A stretch of DNA of 64,000 nucleotides, from contig NZ_CAJHOA010000001.1 in NCBI RefSeq assembly GCF_905120345.1, positions 558,001 to 622,000 of the forward strand, in the 5' to 3' direction. The notes beneath the pieces were generated by a model. It saw nothing but the letters and a program-made list of their open reading frames with translations, ran no database searches and had not been told where the DNA came from. The DNA is from Denitrificimonas caeni (GTDB lineage: Bacteria > Pseudomonadota > Gammaproteobacteria > Pseudomonadales > Pseudomonadaceae). Position 1 is the stretch's first letter. Every line of letters starts with the position of its first letter. Made by a program: the position numbers and the translations under genes. Of the stretch, positions 54,611 to 63,788 are shown piece after piece.

Positions 54611-56129
54611 TCAAGTGCAAGTGCTGCTACGTCCACGTAACTCATGGGAAGCGATGGACCTGGGTATCCTCCTCGCTCGTCGGCATGCCGGATTATTGAT
54701 GGCAACATGGGCAGCAATAACCTTACCGTTCTTTGTGTTACTGACCCTACTTTTTTGGCAACAACCCACTTTACCCGCATTAATCATCTGGTGGCTTAAA
54801 CCTGCTTTTGAACGTCTACCACTGCATATTTTATCCAAGGCACTGTTTGCCAACACACCCCGCTTTACTGACAGCATCAAAGCGTGGCCAACACTGCTTA
54901 AACTGCAACTACTGGCCAGTTTGACTTGGCGCAGACTCAGTCTGAGACGCAGCTTCACTTTACCTATCCAGCAATTTGAGGGGCTAGCGGGTGCTGCGCG
55001 TCAGCAGCGTGTGCTCACTTTGACCCATAAATATAAGCAAGTACCAACTTGGCTGACCATTCTCGGCATTCATATTGAGATGGCTCTATGGCTGGGCATG
55101 GTAGTTTTACTCTACCTATTAATCCCCGCACAATTGCAGGCCGACTGGAGCTGGTCAAGCCTGTTGACGGTTAGCCACAGTGAATGGCTATGGTTCGAGC
55201 ACTTGAGTAACCTTCTCTATGTTTTAGTATTAATTGTTTGGGAGCCTGTGTATGTCGCCTGTGGTTTCACCCTCTACCTTAATCGTCGTATCGAATTAGA
55301 GGCATGGGATATCGAACTGGCTTTTCAAGGTTTAGCACAGCGTTTAAAAAACAGCCCTCTGCTAATCGTCTTTGCCTTACTCTGTCTCTTTCCCTATAGC
55401 GACACAGCTTTAGCACAGTCCGCCGAAACCGAAGTTATCAGTAGCGCCAGTGAAGAATTGGATACTAATGGTCCACGTTTACTCAAACAACTGCTCAATA
55501 GCGAACAAGCACAACAAAGCATCAAGCAGATCTTAGATGCACCACCGTTTAAAACCTACAAAATTACCAAGAGCTGGCATTTTAATGATCCCAGCAGCAC
55601 TGAATATACGTCACCAAACTGGCTTAATCAGCTACTTAAGCAGCTATCGTTTACCATACAAAGCCTCCTCTGGCTGCTACTACTGGTAATCAGTGTCATC
55701 ATGCTTTGGCACTATCGGCAATGGTTACGCGCTTTTGCTCAACAGCGACAACCACGACAGCAATATAATCCTGCGCCCAAGCAAAGGGTATTAGGGCTTG
55801 AAGTCAGTAGCGATAGCCTACCCGATGATCTCGTTGCTAGCGCACACACACTTTGGTCTGATAATCCGCGCGCCGCTTTAAGCCTGCTCTACCGCGGCTT
55901 ACTTAACCACTTGTTAGAAGTTCAAGCTTTGCCTTTAAGCACCGCACATACTGAAGACGAAGTGCTGGCGATGAGCCAAAATCTACCAAAACCACTGCAA
56001 TGCTACAGTCAACAACTTACTGTGCATTGGAAAAACTTAGCTTGGGGACAACAGACACTCAATCATGCTGAGTTTGTGCAACTTTGCACAGACTGGCAGC
56101 AGCTGCAAAGTCAGGAAGCAAAGCCATGA
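54600..56129 (+). CDS. DUF4129 domain membrane protein
   Basis: 509 residues. The N-terminal 290 residues hold several membrane segments (LLMATWAAITLPFFVLLTLL, HIEMALWLGMVVLLYLLIPA); a soluble loop of about 90 residues follows, then a final transmembrane helix (LLWLLLLVISVIMLWHYRQW) and a cytosolic DUF4129 domain (LVASAHTLWSDNPRAALSLL and PLSTAHTEDEVL). DUF4129 is often fused to or next to transglutaminase-like proteins, but no transglutaminase domain is present here. It overlaps both neighbours in the operon. Confidence 0.87.
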   Translation: MHLNQVQVLLRPRNSWEAMDLGILLARRHAGLLMATWAAITLPFFVLLTLLFWQQPTLPALIIWWLKPAFERLPLHILSKALFANTPRFTDSIKAWPTLLKLQLLASLTWRRLSLRRSFTLPIQQFEGLAGAARQQRVLTLTHKYKQVPTWLTILGIHIEMALWLGMVVLLYLLIPAQLQADWSWSSLLTVSHSEWLWFEHLSNLLYVLVLIVWEPVYVACGFTLYLNRRIELEAWDIELAFQGLAQRLKNSPLLIVFALLCLFPYSDTALAQSAETEVISSASEELDTNGPRLLKQLLNSEQAQQSIKQILDAPPFKTYKITKSWHFNDPSSTEYTSPNWLNQLLKQLSFTIQSLLWLLLLVISVIMLWHYRQWLRAFAQQRQPRQQYNPAPKQRVLGLEVSSDSLPDDLVASAHTLWSDNPRAALSLLYRGLLNHLLEVQALPLSTAHTEDEVLAMSQNLPKPLQCYSQQLTVHWKNLAWGQQTLNHAEFVQLCTDWQQLQSQEAKP

Positions 56130-57307
56130 AACGCTTGTATCTGACGCTTATAACTCTGCTGCCTCTTATTGCTCTAGGGATTTGGCTCAGCCAACAGACA
56201 ACGCTAGAGAGTCAGCGCATCGAACTTGGCGCGAGCCCTGCAGCGCGCACTAACAACTACTTAGCCATGGAGTATTTCTTACGTGAGCAAAATATCGTTA
56301 CTGAAGTATTACCCAGCTTAACGGGCTTACCCCTGCCAACCTCTGAGCAGCAAACCCTAATTATCCTCAGTCACGATGCGCAACTGATTAACAAACAACA
56401 CACACAGCTCTTGGACTGGGTGGCGCACGGTGGTCATTTAGTGCTGTCGGCCCAGCATGAAGCACTGGTCAACACTCATCAGTCATTACTGAGTCATCTC
56501 GGCATTAAGAAATATAGGGTTGCAGAACTGGATGATCTCGAACGACGCCAAGAGAGAAAAGTAAGCACAGTACCTGCCACAACAGAAACCCTCCTTGAAA
56601 GCGCACAACTGACCCGTTTATACCTAGAAAATGAACAGTCGCCCGCTTATCTAGCTTTTAATACTCAGTACCACCTCGAAGATACGGATAATCGCGCCTA
56701 TGCTTGGGCGAATAGCCAAGTCGCCACGCACATGCTGCAATTGAGTTATGGTCAAGGCTTAGTTACCGTTCTGAATGATTTTAATCTATGGCAAAACAGC
56801 CATATCGGCCAATACGATCATGCTTGGCTGTTGTGGTACCTCAGTCAAGACAGTCAAGTCAGATTATTTAACCCACCGTCACAGCAAGGTTTTTTCAAAC
56901 TACTTTGGCACTACTATGCTGTCGCGTGCATGCTATTGCTGGTCTTATTATTACTCGGCGCTTGGCATGCTGCACCACGCTTTGCTCCCATACAATCAGC
57001 CACATGCACACCACGGCGTCAACTCATCGAGCATATACAGGCTGGAGTACTGTTTAATTTACGTTATAAAGGCCAACGCAGTTTGCTGCTTTCTTTACAA
57101 AAAGATATTAAGCAGCGCGCACAACAACGCTTTCCTGGCTTTTCCAGCCTAGCCGTTGCTGAACAATGGCAAGTATTACGACAACTGAGTCGACAGCCTG
57201 TTTCGTTAATCTCGCACAGCATGCGCCCGCCAGCGACAAAAAAACTATCTGCACAGTCCTTCACCCAACATGTAGCCAACCTCCAACAATTAAGGAACGC
57301 ATTATGA
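56126..57307 (+). CDS. DUF4350 domain membrane protein
   Basis: 393 residues. An N-terminal signal anchor (LYLTLITLLPLIALGIWLSQ), an extracytoplasmic DUF4350 domain with NYLAMEYFLREQ and TLIILSHDAQLI plus LLDWVAHGGHLVLS (a glutamine amidotransferase-like fold without a visible catalytic cysteine), then a second membrane helix (VACMLLLVLLLLGAWHAAP) and a cytosolic tail. The ATG at 56126 has AGGAA upstream and overlaps the previous stop by 4 bases; the end overlaps moxR by 4 bases. Confidence 0.87.
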   Translation: MKRLYLTLITLLPLIALGIWLSQQTTLESQRIELGASPAARTNNYLAMEYFLREQNIVTEVLPSLTGLPLPTSEQQTLIILSHDAQLINKQHTQLLDWVAHGGHLVLSAQHEALVNTHQSLLSHLGIKKYRVAELDDLERRQERKVSTVPATTETLLESAQLTRLYLENEQSPAYLAFNTQYHLEDTDNRAYAWANSQVATHMLQLSYGQGLVTVLNDFNLWQNSHIGQYDHAWLLWYLSQDSQVRLFNPPSQQGFFKLLWHYYAVACMLLLVLLLLGAWHAAPRFAPIQSATCTPRRQLIEHIQAGVLFNLRYKGQRSLLLSLQKDIKQRAQQRFPGFSSLAVAEQWQVLRQLSRQPVSLISHSMRPPATKKLSAQSFTQHVANLQQLRNAL

Positions 57308-58413
57308 GTCAAAGCCCTGCTGATCTTGAGTTAAGTCTTGACCCATCGGCAACTCACCATCCTGAGCCTGTAAACACAGGTGCTGCACAAAGCAATACCA
57401 CTGACACCCAGATCGCTGACCATGCACCCAGCCTAACCACTCATAAAATAGAGCAACAACGCGCCCAAGCCAGCCGTTTAATGCAAGCACTGCGTGATGA
57501 GTTGGAAAAAGCTCTAATCGGTCAAACCGCAGTCATTGAAGGTGTACTCTGCACCTTCATCGCCGCAGGACATGTCCTCATCGAAGGTGTACCTGGGCTC
57601 GGTAAAACTTTATTAGTGCGAGCATTAGCACAATGTTTTAGTGGCCAATTTAATCGGATTCAATTTACCCCTGACTTAATGCCCAGCGATGTCACCGGTC
57701 ATGCCATCTATGACTTAGCCAGCGAGCAATTTAAATTACGCAAAGGGCCGGCGTTTACTCATCTTTTACTCGCTGATGAAATCAATCGTGCCCCCGCCAA
57801 AACTCAAGCGGCCTTACTGGAAGTCATGCAAGAACGTAGCATCACCCTCGAAGGCCGCTCTTTACTGGTACCGCAACCCTTTATGGTGCTCGCTACACAA
57901 AACCCTATCGAGCAAGAAGGCACCTACCCCTTGCCTGAAGCTGAGTTGGATCGCTTTATGGTGAAACTGCACATCGATTACCCACAAGAACAAGAAGAAC
58001 AACGTTTAGTGCGTGCGGTGACTCGCTCAGCGCAAGCCGATATGCTAGAAAACACCGCATTACGGGTTCTATTACAACCACGTGATATGCAGGCCATACA
58101 GAAAATTGCCAGTGCGTTGCCGGTGGATGATCAGGTTTTAAATTATGCCGTCAGTTTAGTGCGCAGCACTCGGCAATGGCCCGGTCTAAGCAGTGGCGCT
58201 GGCCCCCGCGCTTCGATTGATTTAATTCGCTATGCGCGAGCGCATGCCTTACTGCAAGGTCATACATTTGTCAGCCCAGATGATGTGAAACGCTCAGCAC
58301 TGAATATCTTACGTCATCGCGTACATCTCAGCGTAGAACTCGCGATTGAAGGCTTACAGGTTGAGCAGGTTTTACAACAACTGCTTAATCAAGTGCCCGC
58401 GCCACGTCTATGA
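57304..58413 (+). CDS. MoxR-family AAA+ ATPase
   Basis: 369-residue AAA+ protein, thought in this family to act as a chaperone or chelatase-like remodeller of membrane or periplasmic complexes. Walker A GVPGLGKT (95-102), Walker B LLLADE (154-159), sensor 1 in VLATQNPIEQEGTYPLPEAE and a C-terminal lid. About 55 residues at the N-terminus, rich in S, T, P, H and E, precede the usual MoxR start and look disordered, which is unusual. AAGGAA precedes the ATG. Followed by DUF58 with a 4-base overlap, the standard MoxR partner. Confidence 0.93.
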   Translation: MSQSPADLELSLDPSATHHPEPVNTGAAQSNTTDTQIADHAPSLTTHKIEQQRAQASRLMQALRDELEKALIGQTAVIEGVLCTFIAAGHVLIEGVPGLGKTLLVRALAQCFSGQFNRIQFTPDLMPSDVTGHAIYDLASEQFKLRKGPAFTHLLLADEINRAPAKTQAALLEVMQERSITLEGRSLLVPQPFMVLATQNPIEQEGTYPLPEAELDRFMVKLHIDYPQEQEEQRLVRAVTRSAQADMLENTALRVLLQPRDMQAIQKIASALPVDDQVLNYAVSLVRSTRQWPGLSSGAGPRASIDLIRYARAHALLQGHTFVSPDDVKRSALNILRHRVHLSVELAIEGLQVEQVLQQLLNQVPAPRL

Positions 58414-59744
58414 TGATTAAGCCATCACGTGCGGCGCTGCTCAGCATCATTAGTTTACTACTGCTAGCCATTGCTTTCGGCTCATTACACGCACTCGATG
58501 TTGCTGTGCCAACATCGCTGGATACCATGCTTATTACCCTAGTATTGAGTTTTACCGTGTTAACGTTATGGGATGCTTGGTGCGCTTTTCAACAACCGTT
58601 AGCCACTTGTCAAAGAGTCCTCACGCAGACCTTATCTTTAGGTCAACACAGCGAAGTCACGCTCAACTTCAGTCACAGCTACCGGCGTTCACTCTGCCTC
58701 GAGTACGTTGATCATCTGCCAGATAGTTTTCAACTTGAGTCCCGCCCCAATAAAGTCAAGCTACAACCCGGTCATAGTAGCCACATTCGCTATCGCATCA
58801 AACCACTACAGCGTGGCAATTTTGTTATTACTGGCTGCGCTGTGCGTATCCCCAGCCCTTTAGGTTTATGGTCTGTACAATATTTTTTAGCTGAGGTCAG
58901 TCACGTACGTGTCTACCCTGATTTTAATCGTATCCAAAGTGGACAACTGCAAGCCAGCACACACTGGCTCAGTCAGTTTGGCGTACAGCAACAACAACGT
59001 CGCGGTAGTGGTCTGGAGTTTCAGCAACTGCGTGAATTTCGTAGCGATGACAGTATTAAGCATATCGACTGGAAAGCCAGCGCACGTAAACGCACGTTAA
59101 TCAGTCGTGAGTACCAAGATGAACGCGATCAGCAGGTTATTTTTTTACTTGATTGTGGCCGTAATATGCGCAGCCAAGATGGTGTGCTCAGTCACTTAGA
59201 CCATGCTCTCAATGCCTGCCTATTATTAGCTTACAACGCCTTGCGCCAAGGCGATGCGGTTGGACTGCAAACCTTTGCTGGTCCCAAGCGTGTGATTGCC
59301 CCTGCTAAAGGCCCAGCGCAGATGTCGACACTGCTGAATCGTCTTTATGATATTCAAGCCAGCCAAGACAGCGCTGACTTTATCGCCATGGCCCAGCAAC
59401 TGCTGCTCACACAAAAACGCCGCGCCTTAGTCATTGTGATTAGCTCGCTTAAAGAAGAGACCGACACTGATTTAATTCTAGCGATGCAGCAACTTAAAAA
59501 ACATCACCGTACACTCCTAGTAAGCCTGCGCGAAGAGGTCTTGGATCAACTGCGTGAACAACCGGTGCAGACCTACGCGCAAGCACTTTTATACTGCGGA
59601 GGAATCGACTCGCTGCAGGGGCGTTATAACAGTCAGCTAAAACTGACCCAACAAGGGCTTGATCTATTAGATGTACGTCCCAGTCAGTTGACGACACAAC
59701 TACTCAGTCAATATATGGCCATCAAGAAATCAGGACACTATTAA
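58410..59744 (+). CDS. DUF58 domain protein, MoxR partner
   Basis: 444 residues. Two N-terminal hydrophobic helices (AALLSIISLLLLAIAFGSLH and LDTMLITLVLSFTVLTLWDA), a beta-rich segment, and a DUF58 region with DDSIKHIDWKASARKRTLIS followed by a vWA-like fold (VIFLLDCGRNM). The aspartate at the MIDAS-like position is followed by CGRNM, not the full DxSxS, so metal binding may be lost. Adjacent ATG codons at 58410 and 58413 can start it. Last gene of the operon. Confidence 0.92.
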   Translation: MMIKPSRAALLSIISLLLLAIAFGSLHALDVAVPTSLDTMLITLVLSFTVLTLWDAWCAFQQPLATCQRVLTQTLSLGQHSEVTLNFSHSYRRSLCLEYVDHLPDSFQLESRPNKVKLQPGHSSHIRYRIKPLQRGNFVITGCAVRIPSPLGLWSVQYFLAEVSHVRVYPDFNRIQSGQLQASTHWLSQFGVQQQQRRGSGLEFQQLREFRSDDSIKHIDWKASARKRTLISREYQDERDQQVIFLLDCGRNMRSQDGVLSHLDHALNACLLLAYNALRQGDAVGLQTFAGPKRVIAPAKGPAQMSTLLNRLYDIQASQDSADFIAMAQQLLLTQKRRALVIVISSLKEETDTDLILAMQQLKKHHRTLLVSLREEVLDQLREQPVQTYAQALLYCGGIDSLQGRYNSQLKLTQQGLDLLDVRPSQLTTQLLSQYMAIKKSGHY

Positions 59745-59938
59745 AAACGCTTTAGCAGGTCGTGCTGACTGCTCGTGATACCGCAGCAGCCACTGCCGTA
59801 AACACGAATAAAAACAGCTATACTTGATGGTAAGAGTTTATATAAATCATCGGTTAGGCTAGTCTTAAACGATCTAAGTCGCTTTATTTCAATACACATA
59901 AAAACAGTTGTATACCTATTTTATTAAGGAGCTTTATC

Positions 59939-60856
59939 ATGGAATTGAATCAACTTTTAGTGGTTATTGACCCCACTTCAAATGACTCGCAACCATCGCT
60001 TGAGCGCGCAGCATGGGTTGCTCAACGCGCCAACTCCGCGATTGAATTGTTACTCTGCGAATACAATTCCGTGCTGGATGGTGGTTATTTTTTTGATGGC
60101 CCTGCACAACAAAAAGCTCGTGATTCACTTATCAAAAACCGAACGAAATGGCTCAATACCATTGCTCAGCCTTTGCGCGCTGCAGGTTTGAATGTCACCG
60201 TAGAAGTGCGTTGGGGTAAACCTTTATACAGCATGATTTTACAGCGCATTGATGAGCTTAAGCCTGATCTCGTACTACGCGATGCCACTACTCATAGCCT
60301 GTTTCAGCGCTTGTTTTTCAACAACACCTCTTGGCAGTTGATTCGTCAATGCCCAGTACCTTTATGGTTGGTACGCGATGGCGAATGGAAAGGTCAACGT
60401 ATTTGCGCAGCGGTTGATCCCATTCATAGCTCCGACACCACGGCAGTGCTGGACCATCTACTGATCAATGCTACAGGTTATTTAGCGCAAACCCTGGGCA
60501 TGCAAGCCGATTATATGCACAGCTATGCGCCACTGCCACGAACCATGATCTTCGATGCAGAATTGGTTGCAGCTTATGATAATTATGTTGAGCGTAGTGC
60601 TAAGCAACATCGCGAAGCGTTTGAAAAACTGATGGTAAACTACCCTATCGAAAAAGCCAATCGTCACTTATTAGAAGGTTTCCCAGAGGAAAGCATCCCA
60701 GACTTTGTTAAAGAACGCGGCATCGATTTACTGGTTATGGGGGCGATCTCTCGCAGCAACCTAGAAAACGCTCTGATTGGTAACACTGCCGAACGCATTT
60801 TAGAAGCAGTACAAACTGATTTACTAGTGATTAAACCAACCCGTCCACAAGAATAA
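59939..60856 (+). CDS. uspE: Tandem universal stress protein, UspE-like
   Basis: 305 residues formed of two Usp domains (about 1-145 and 155-305). The second ends with LLVMGAISRSNLENALIGNT, which keeps the G-x-G-type loop poorly, so ATP binding is uncertain. AAGGAG lies 8 bases before the ATG. In P. aeruginosa the gene before pykA is likewise a universal stress protein of the ANR-controlled set; here only a half-site TTGAT (59824-59828) was found in the 194-base upstream gap, so oxygen control is not demonstrated. UspE naming is by tandem architecture. Confidence 0.88.
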   Translation: MELNQLLVVIDPTSNDSQPSLERAAWVAQRANSAIELLLCEYNSVLDGGYFFDGPAQQKARDSLIKNRTKWLNTIAQPLRAAGLNVTVEVRWGKPLYSMILQRIDELKPDLVLRDATTHSLFQRLFFNNTSWQLIRQCPVPLWLVRDGEWKGQRICAAVDPIHSSDTTAVLDHLLINATGYLAQTLGMQADYMHSYAPLPRTMIFDAELVAAYDNYVERSAKQHREAFEKLMVNYPIEKANRHLLEGFPEESIPDFVKERGIDLLVMGAISRSNLENALIGNTAERILEAVQTDLLVIKPTRPQE

Positions 60857-60868
60857 AGCACACCGACG

Positions 60869-60905
60869 CCTACTATAACTGTCACAGTGTTGTAGTAGGT
60901 TTATT
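60869..60905 (+). terminator. Hairpin with T-rich tail after uspE
   Basis: CCTACTATAAC (60869-60879) pairs with GTTGTAGTAGG (60889-60899) with one G-U pair, followed by TTTATTG. A probable terminator for uspE; a second short stem GTAAG/CTTAC (60906-60910, 60921-60925) precedes the pykA ribosome site. Confidence 0.6.
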
Positions 60906-60942
60906 GTAAGGTCTTTTATTCTTACATTACAGGAGCCACAGC

Positions 60943-62391
60943 ATGTCTTTACGTCGCACTAAAATTGTTGCCACAATTGGCCCAGCCAGCAGCTCGCCTG
61001 AGGTTATTGAACAGCTTATTCTGGCGGGTATGGATGTTGCTCGCTTAAATTTCTCCCACGGCAACGCCGATGAGCATCGTGCTCGTGCACTGCTGATTCG
61101 TGACATTGCCACGCGTCTGAACCACCATGTTGCGTTACTGGGTGACTTACAAGGCCCAAAAATCCGTATTGCACGGTTTACCGATAAAAAAATTGAATTA
61201 AAGAACGGTGATCCTTTTTGTTTTTCAATTACCCATCCGCGCGAAGCAGGCAATCAAGAAGTAGTTTGCATTGATTACCCAGACTTAGTTACGGACTGTA
61301 AAGTTGGCGATGAATTATTGTTAGATGATGGTCGTGTGGTAATGCAGGTGGAACGCGTCACGGCCGACGCATTGCATTGTCGGGTACTGATTGGTGGACC
61401 ATTATCCGACCACAAAGGTATTAATCGACGTGGCGGTGGTTTAACTGCGCCAGCGCTGACTGAAAAAGATAAACAAGATATCCGCTTAGCCGCCGAGTTA
61501 GATTTGGATTATTTAGCAGTATCTTTCCCTCGTGATGCAGCCGACATGCACCTGGCGCGACGCTTGTGTCAAGAGGCTGGTTGTGATGCGTGGTTAGTCG
61601 CTAAAATTGAACGTGCCGAAGCGGTAATGAACGATGATGCTTTAGATGGCTTAATCAGCGCCAGCGACGCGGTGATGGTTGCTCGTGGTGATTTAGCGGT
61701 GGAAATTGGTGATGCGGAACTGGTCGGCATTCAAAAGAAAATTATTGCTGCAGCACGTAAACAAAATAAAGCGGTGATCACTGCAACGCAAATGATGGAG
61801 TCGATGATTCACAGCCCGATGCCAACTCGTGCAGAAGTCTCAGATGTCGCCAACGCTGCCTTGGATTACACCGATGCGGTGATGCTCTCAGCAGAAACGG
61901 CCGCGGGTGAATACCCAGTGCAAGCAGTCGCCGCCATGGCTCGTGTCTGTTTAGGTGCGGAAAAAAATCCGATCATGCGCCGTTCAAACCATCGCATTGG
62001 TCAGCAATTTGAACGCTGGGATGAAAGTATCGCCTTGGCGGCGATGTACACCGCCAATCACTTTCCTGGAATTAAAGCCATTATTGCTTTGACAGAAAGT
62101 GGTTATACGCCGCTGGTGATGTCACGCATTCGTTCATCTATGCCCATCTATGCTTTTGCTCCATCACGCCAAACACAAGCACGTGTGGCTTTATTTAGAG
62201 GGGTGTACACCGTACCCTTTGATCCAAGCCAACACCCAGGCTCGGTCAGCAAATCGGCCGTTGAAGAACTGGTTAAGCGGGGCATTGTCGAAGAAGGCGA
62301 TTGGGTGATCTTAACTAAAGGTGACAGCTACCATATGATTGGCGGCACCAATACTATGAAGCTGCTGCATGTTGGCCATATCATTTCTTAA
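60943..62391 (+). CDS. pykA: Pyruvate kinase II
   Basis: Converts phosphoenolpyruvate and ADP to pyruvate and ATP. 482 residues; RTKIVATIGPASSSPEVIEQ at the N-terminus, substrate and metal region KIERAEAVMN and VARGDLAVEIGD, and MMESMIHSPMPTRAEVSDVA. AGGAG lies upstream of the ATG. Convergent with pdxB across a long hairpin. Confidence 0.97.
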   Translation: MSLRRTKIVATIGPASSSPEVIEQLILAGMDVARLNFSHGNADEHRARALLIRDIATRLNHHVALLGDLQGPKIRIARFTDKKIELKNGDPFCFSITHPREAGNQEVVCIDYPDLVTDCKVGDELLLDDGRVVMQVERVTADALHCRVLIGGPLSDHKGINRRGGGLTAPALTEKDKQDIRLAAELDLDYLAVSFPRDAADMHLARRLCQEAGCDAWLVAKIERAEAVMNDDALDGLISASDAVMVARGDLAVEIGDAELVGIQKKIIAAARKQNKAVITATQMMESMIHSPMPTRAEVSDVANAALDYTDAVMLSAETAAGEYPVQAVAAMARVCLGAEKNPIMRRSNHRIGQQFERWDESIALAAMYTANHFPGIKAIIALTESGYTPLVMSRIRSSMPIYAFAPSRQTQARVALFRGVYTVPFDPSQHPGSVSKSAVEELVKRGIVEEGDWVILTKGDSYHMIGGTNTMKLLHVGHIIS

Positions 62392-62400
62392 GCATACTGT

Positions 62401-62447
62401 TACTCAAGCATCACAGCTAAGCTAGACCACCCTGTGATGTTTGAGTA
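62401..62447. terminator. Long hairpin between convergent pykA and pdxB
   Basis: A 16-base arm (62401-62416) pairs with 62432-62447 with a single G-T mismatch around a 15-base loop. No U-tract follows on either strand. It fills most of the 62-base gap and probably shields or ends both transcripts. Confidence 0.55.
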
Positions 62448-62453
62448 CACCCT

Positions 62454-63584
62454 CTATATAACAATCCCCAGGGCCATAATCATCTGCCGTAAATCATCGT
62501 GCGGCTGACTGACTTGCACCTGTAAGTCAGGTATTTCACGACGTACGGGATAGTTTTTACGCACCTGATCAAAACCAGCGCGGCGCGCATCAGCATCACC
62601 CTGCAAACTTAAACGAAACGCGGCATCATCACTGCGCGGATCATAGACCGCACGGCATAATACGCGTAGCGCATCCGCCACCGGGGTATGTGCGGCTAAC
62701 TGCATCGACAATAATGTCTGCGCTGGAAATTCAATCGTGGCCTTAGCAGGTACGGCAAAATTCTGACAAAAAGCTTGATAAATTTGTTCGGTACCGCGAA
62801 TTTTACCGTCCAGGCTATAACCGCCAATATGCGCGGTGGCGATGTCACAATGCTGTGCTAACTCGACATCCACCAGTGGCTCGCCTTCCCAGACATCCAA
62901 AACTGCACGTACGTCTGAGCGCTGTGCTAAAAACTGTTTTAACGCCTGATTATCCAGTACGGCACCACGGCTCGCATTGATCAGCCAACTGCCAACGGTC
63001 AACCTCTGCAACTGCTCTGCACCGATTAAATGCTGAGTTGGCCAATCGCCCAGTGCGGTTAAAGGCGTATGTAAACTGACGACATCGCAACGCTCTAGCA
63101 GAGTGGCCAAATCAACATAATCACCGCCCTCACGTTGCTGACGTGGCGGATCGCAAACCAATACCTGCCATCCCAAACCTCGTAGCACTTGCACTAAACG
63201 GCTACCCACTTGTCCGGCCCCAACCACGCCATAACAACGTTGCGCAAGACTCACGCCGTCACGCTCCGCTAACGTGAGCAAAGCACCCAGCACATAATCC
63301 ACCACACCACGCGCATTGCAGCCCGGAGCACTGGCCCAGCCAATACCCTGCGCGGCAAGGTAATCCAAATCTAAATGGTCAGTACCGATGGTACAAGTGC
63401 CGACAAATTTAACCTGCGACCCCGCTAATAAGGTTTGATCAACCTGGGTGACCGAGCGCACCAATAGCACCTCAGCATCCGCTAATACGGCACGATCTAA
63501 ACTGCGTCCGGCGACACGACGTAGTTCACCGTGTTGCTCAAACACCTCAAGCATAGGAATATTTTCATCAGCCAGTATGCGCAC
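62454..63584 (-). CDS. pdxB: Erythronate-4-phosphate dehydrogenase
   Basis: Second step of DXP-independent pyridoxal phosphate synthesis (4-phosphoerythronate to 2-oxo-3-hydroxy-4-phosphobutanoate). 376 residues of the D-2-hydroxyacid dehydrogenase fold; [19 protein letters not shown] site [29 protein letters not shown], and the catalytic histidine in [14 protein letters not shown], plus the C-terminal PdxB dimerisation domain. It diverges from the MATE gene. Confidence 0.95.
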   Translation of the reverse strand: MRILADENIPMLEVFEQHGELRRVAGRSLDRAVLADAEVLLVRSVTQVDQTLLAGSQVKFVGTCTIGTDHLDLDYLAAQGIGWASAPGCNARGVVDYVLGALLTLAERDGVSLAQRCYGVVGAGQVGSRLVQVLRGLGWQVLVCDPPRQQREGGDYVDLATLLERCDVVSLHTPLTALGDWPTQHLIGAEQLQRLTVGSWLINASRGAVLDNQALKQFLAQRSDVRAVLDVWEGEPLVDVELAQHCDIATAHIGGYSLDGKIRGTEQIYQAFCQNFAVPAKATIEFPAQTLLSMQLAAHTPVADALRVLCRAVYDPRSDDAAFRLSLQGDADARRAGFDQVRKNYPVRREIPDLQVQVSQPHDDLRQMIMALGIVI

Positions 63585-63788
63585 CTGTAAGCCCTCTTTA
63601 ATCTTGTACTAAAAATCTCTCACGCCGCTGTACAGCGGTAAATGATAGCTACCTAACGATCGTCGCAGCATAGTAAACTATACGCGCTGTCAGCGTGTTT
63701 AACACCAGCGGCTCTAACACCTCTTCCTTTGTCTCCCGCACTGCGCAGCAAATCTTGCTGTATAGGCTTTATTTCTAGGCTGTTTTGT

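Noticed and set aside
59821-59830. ANR/FNR box upstream of uspE
   Set aside because: Only the half-site TTGAT is present; the second half of the palindrome is missing.
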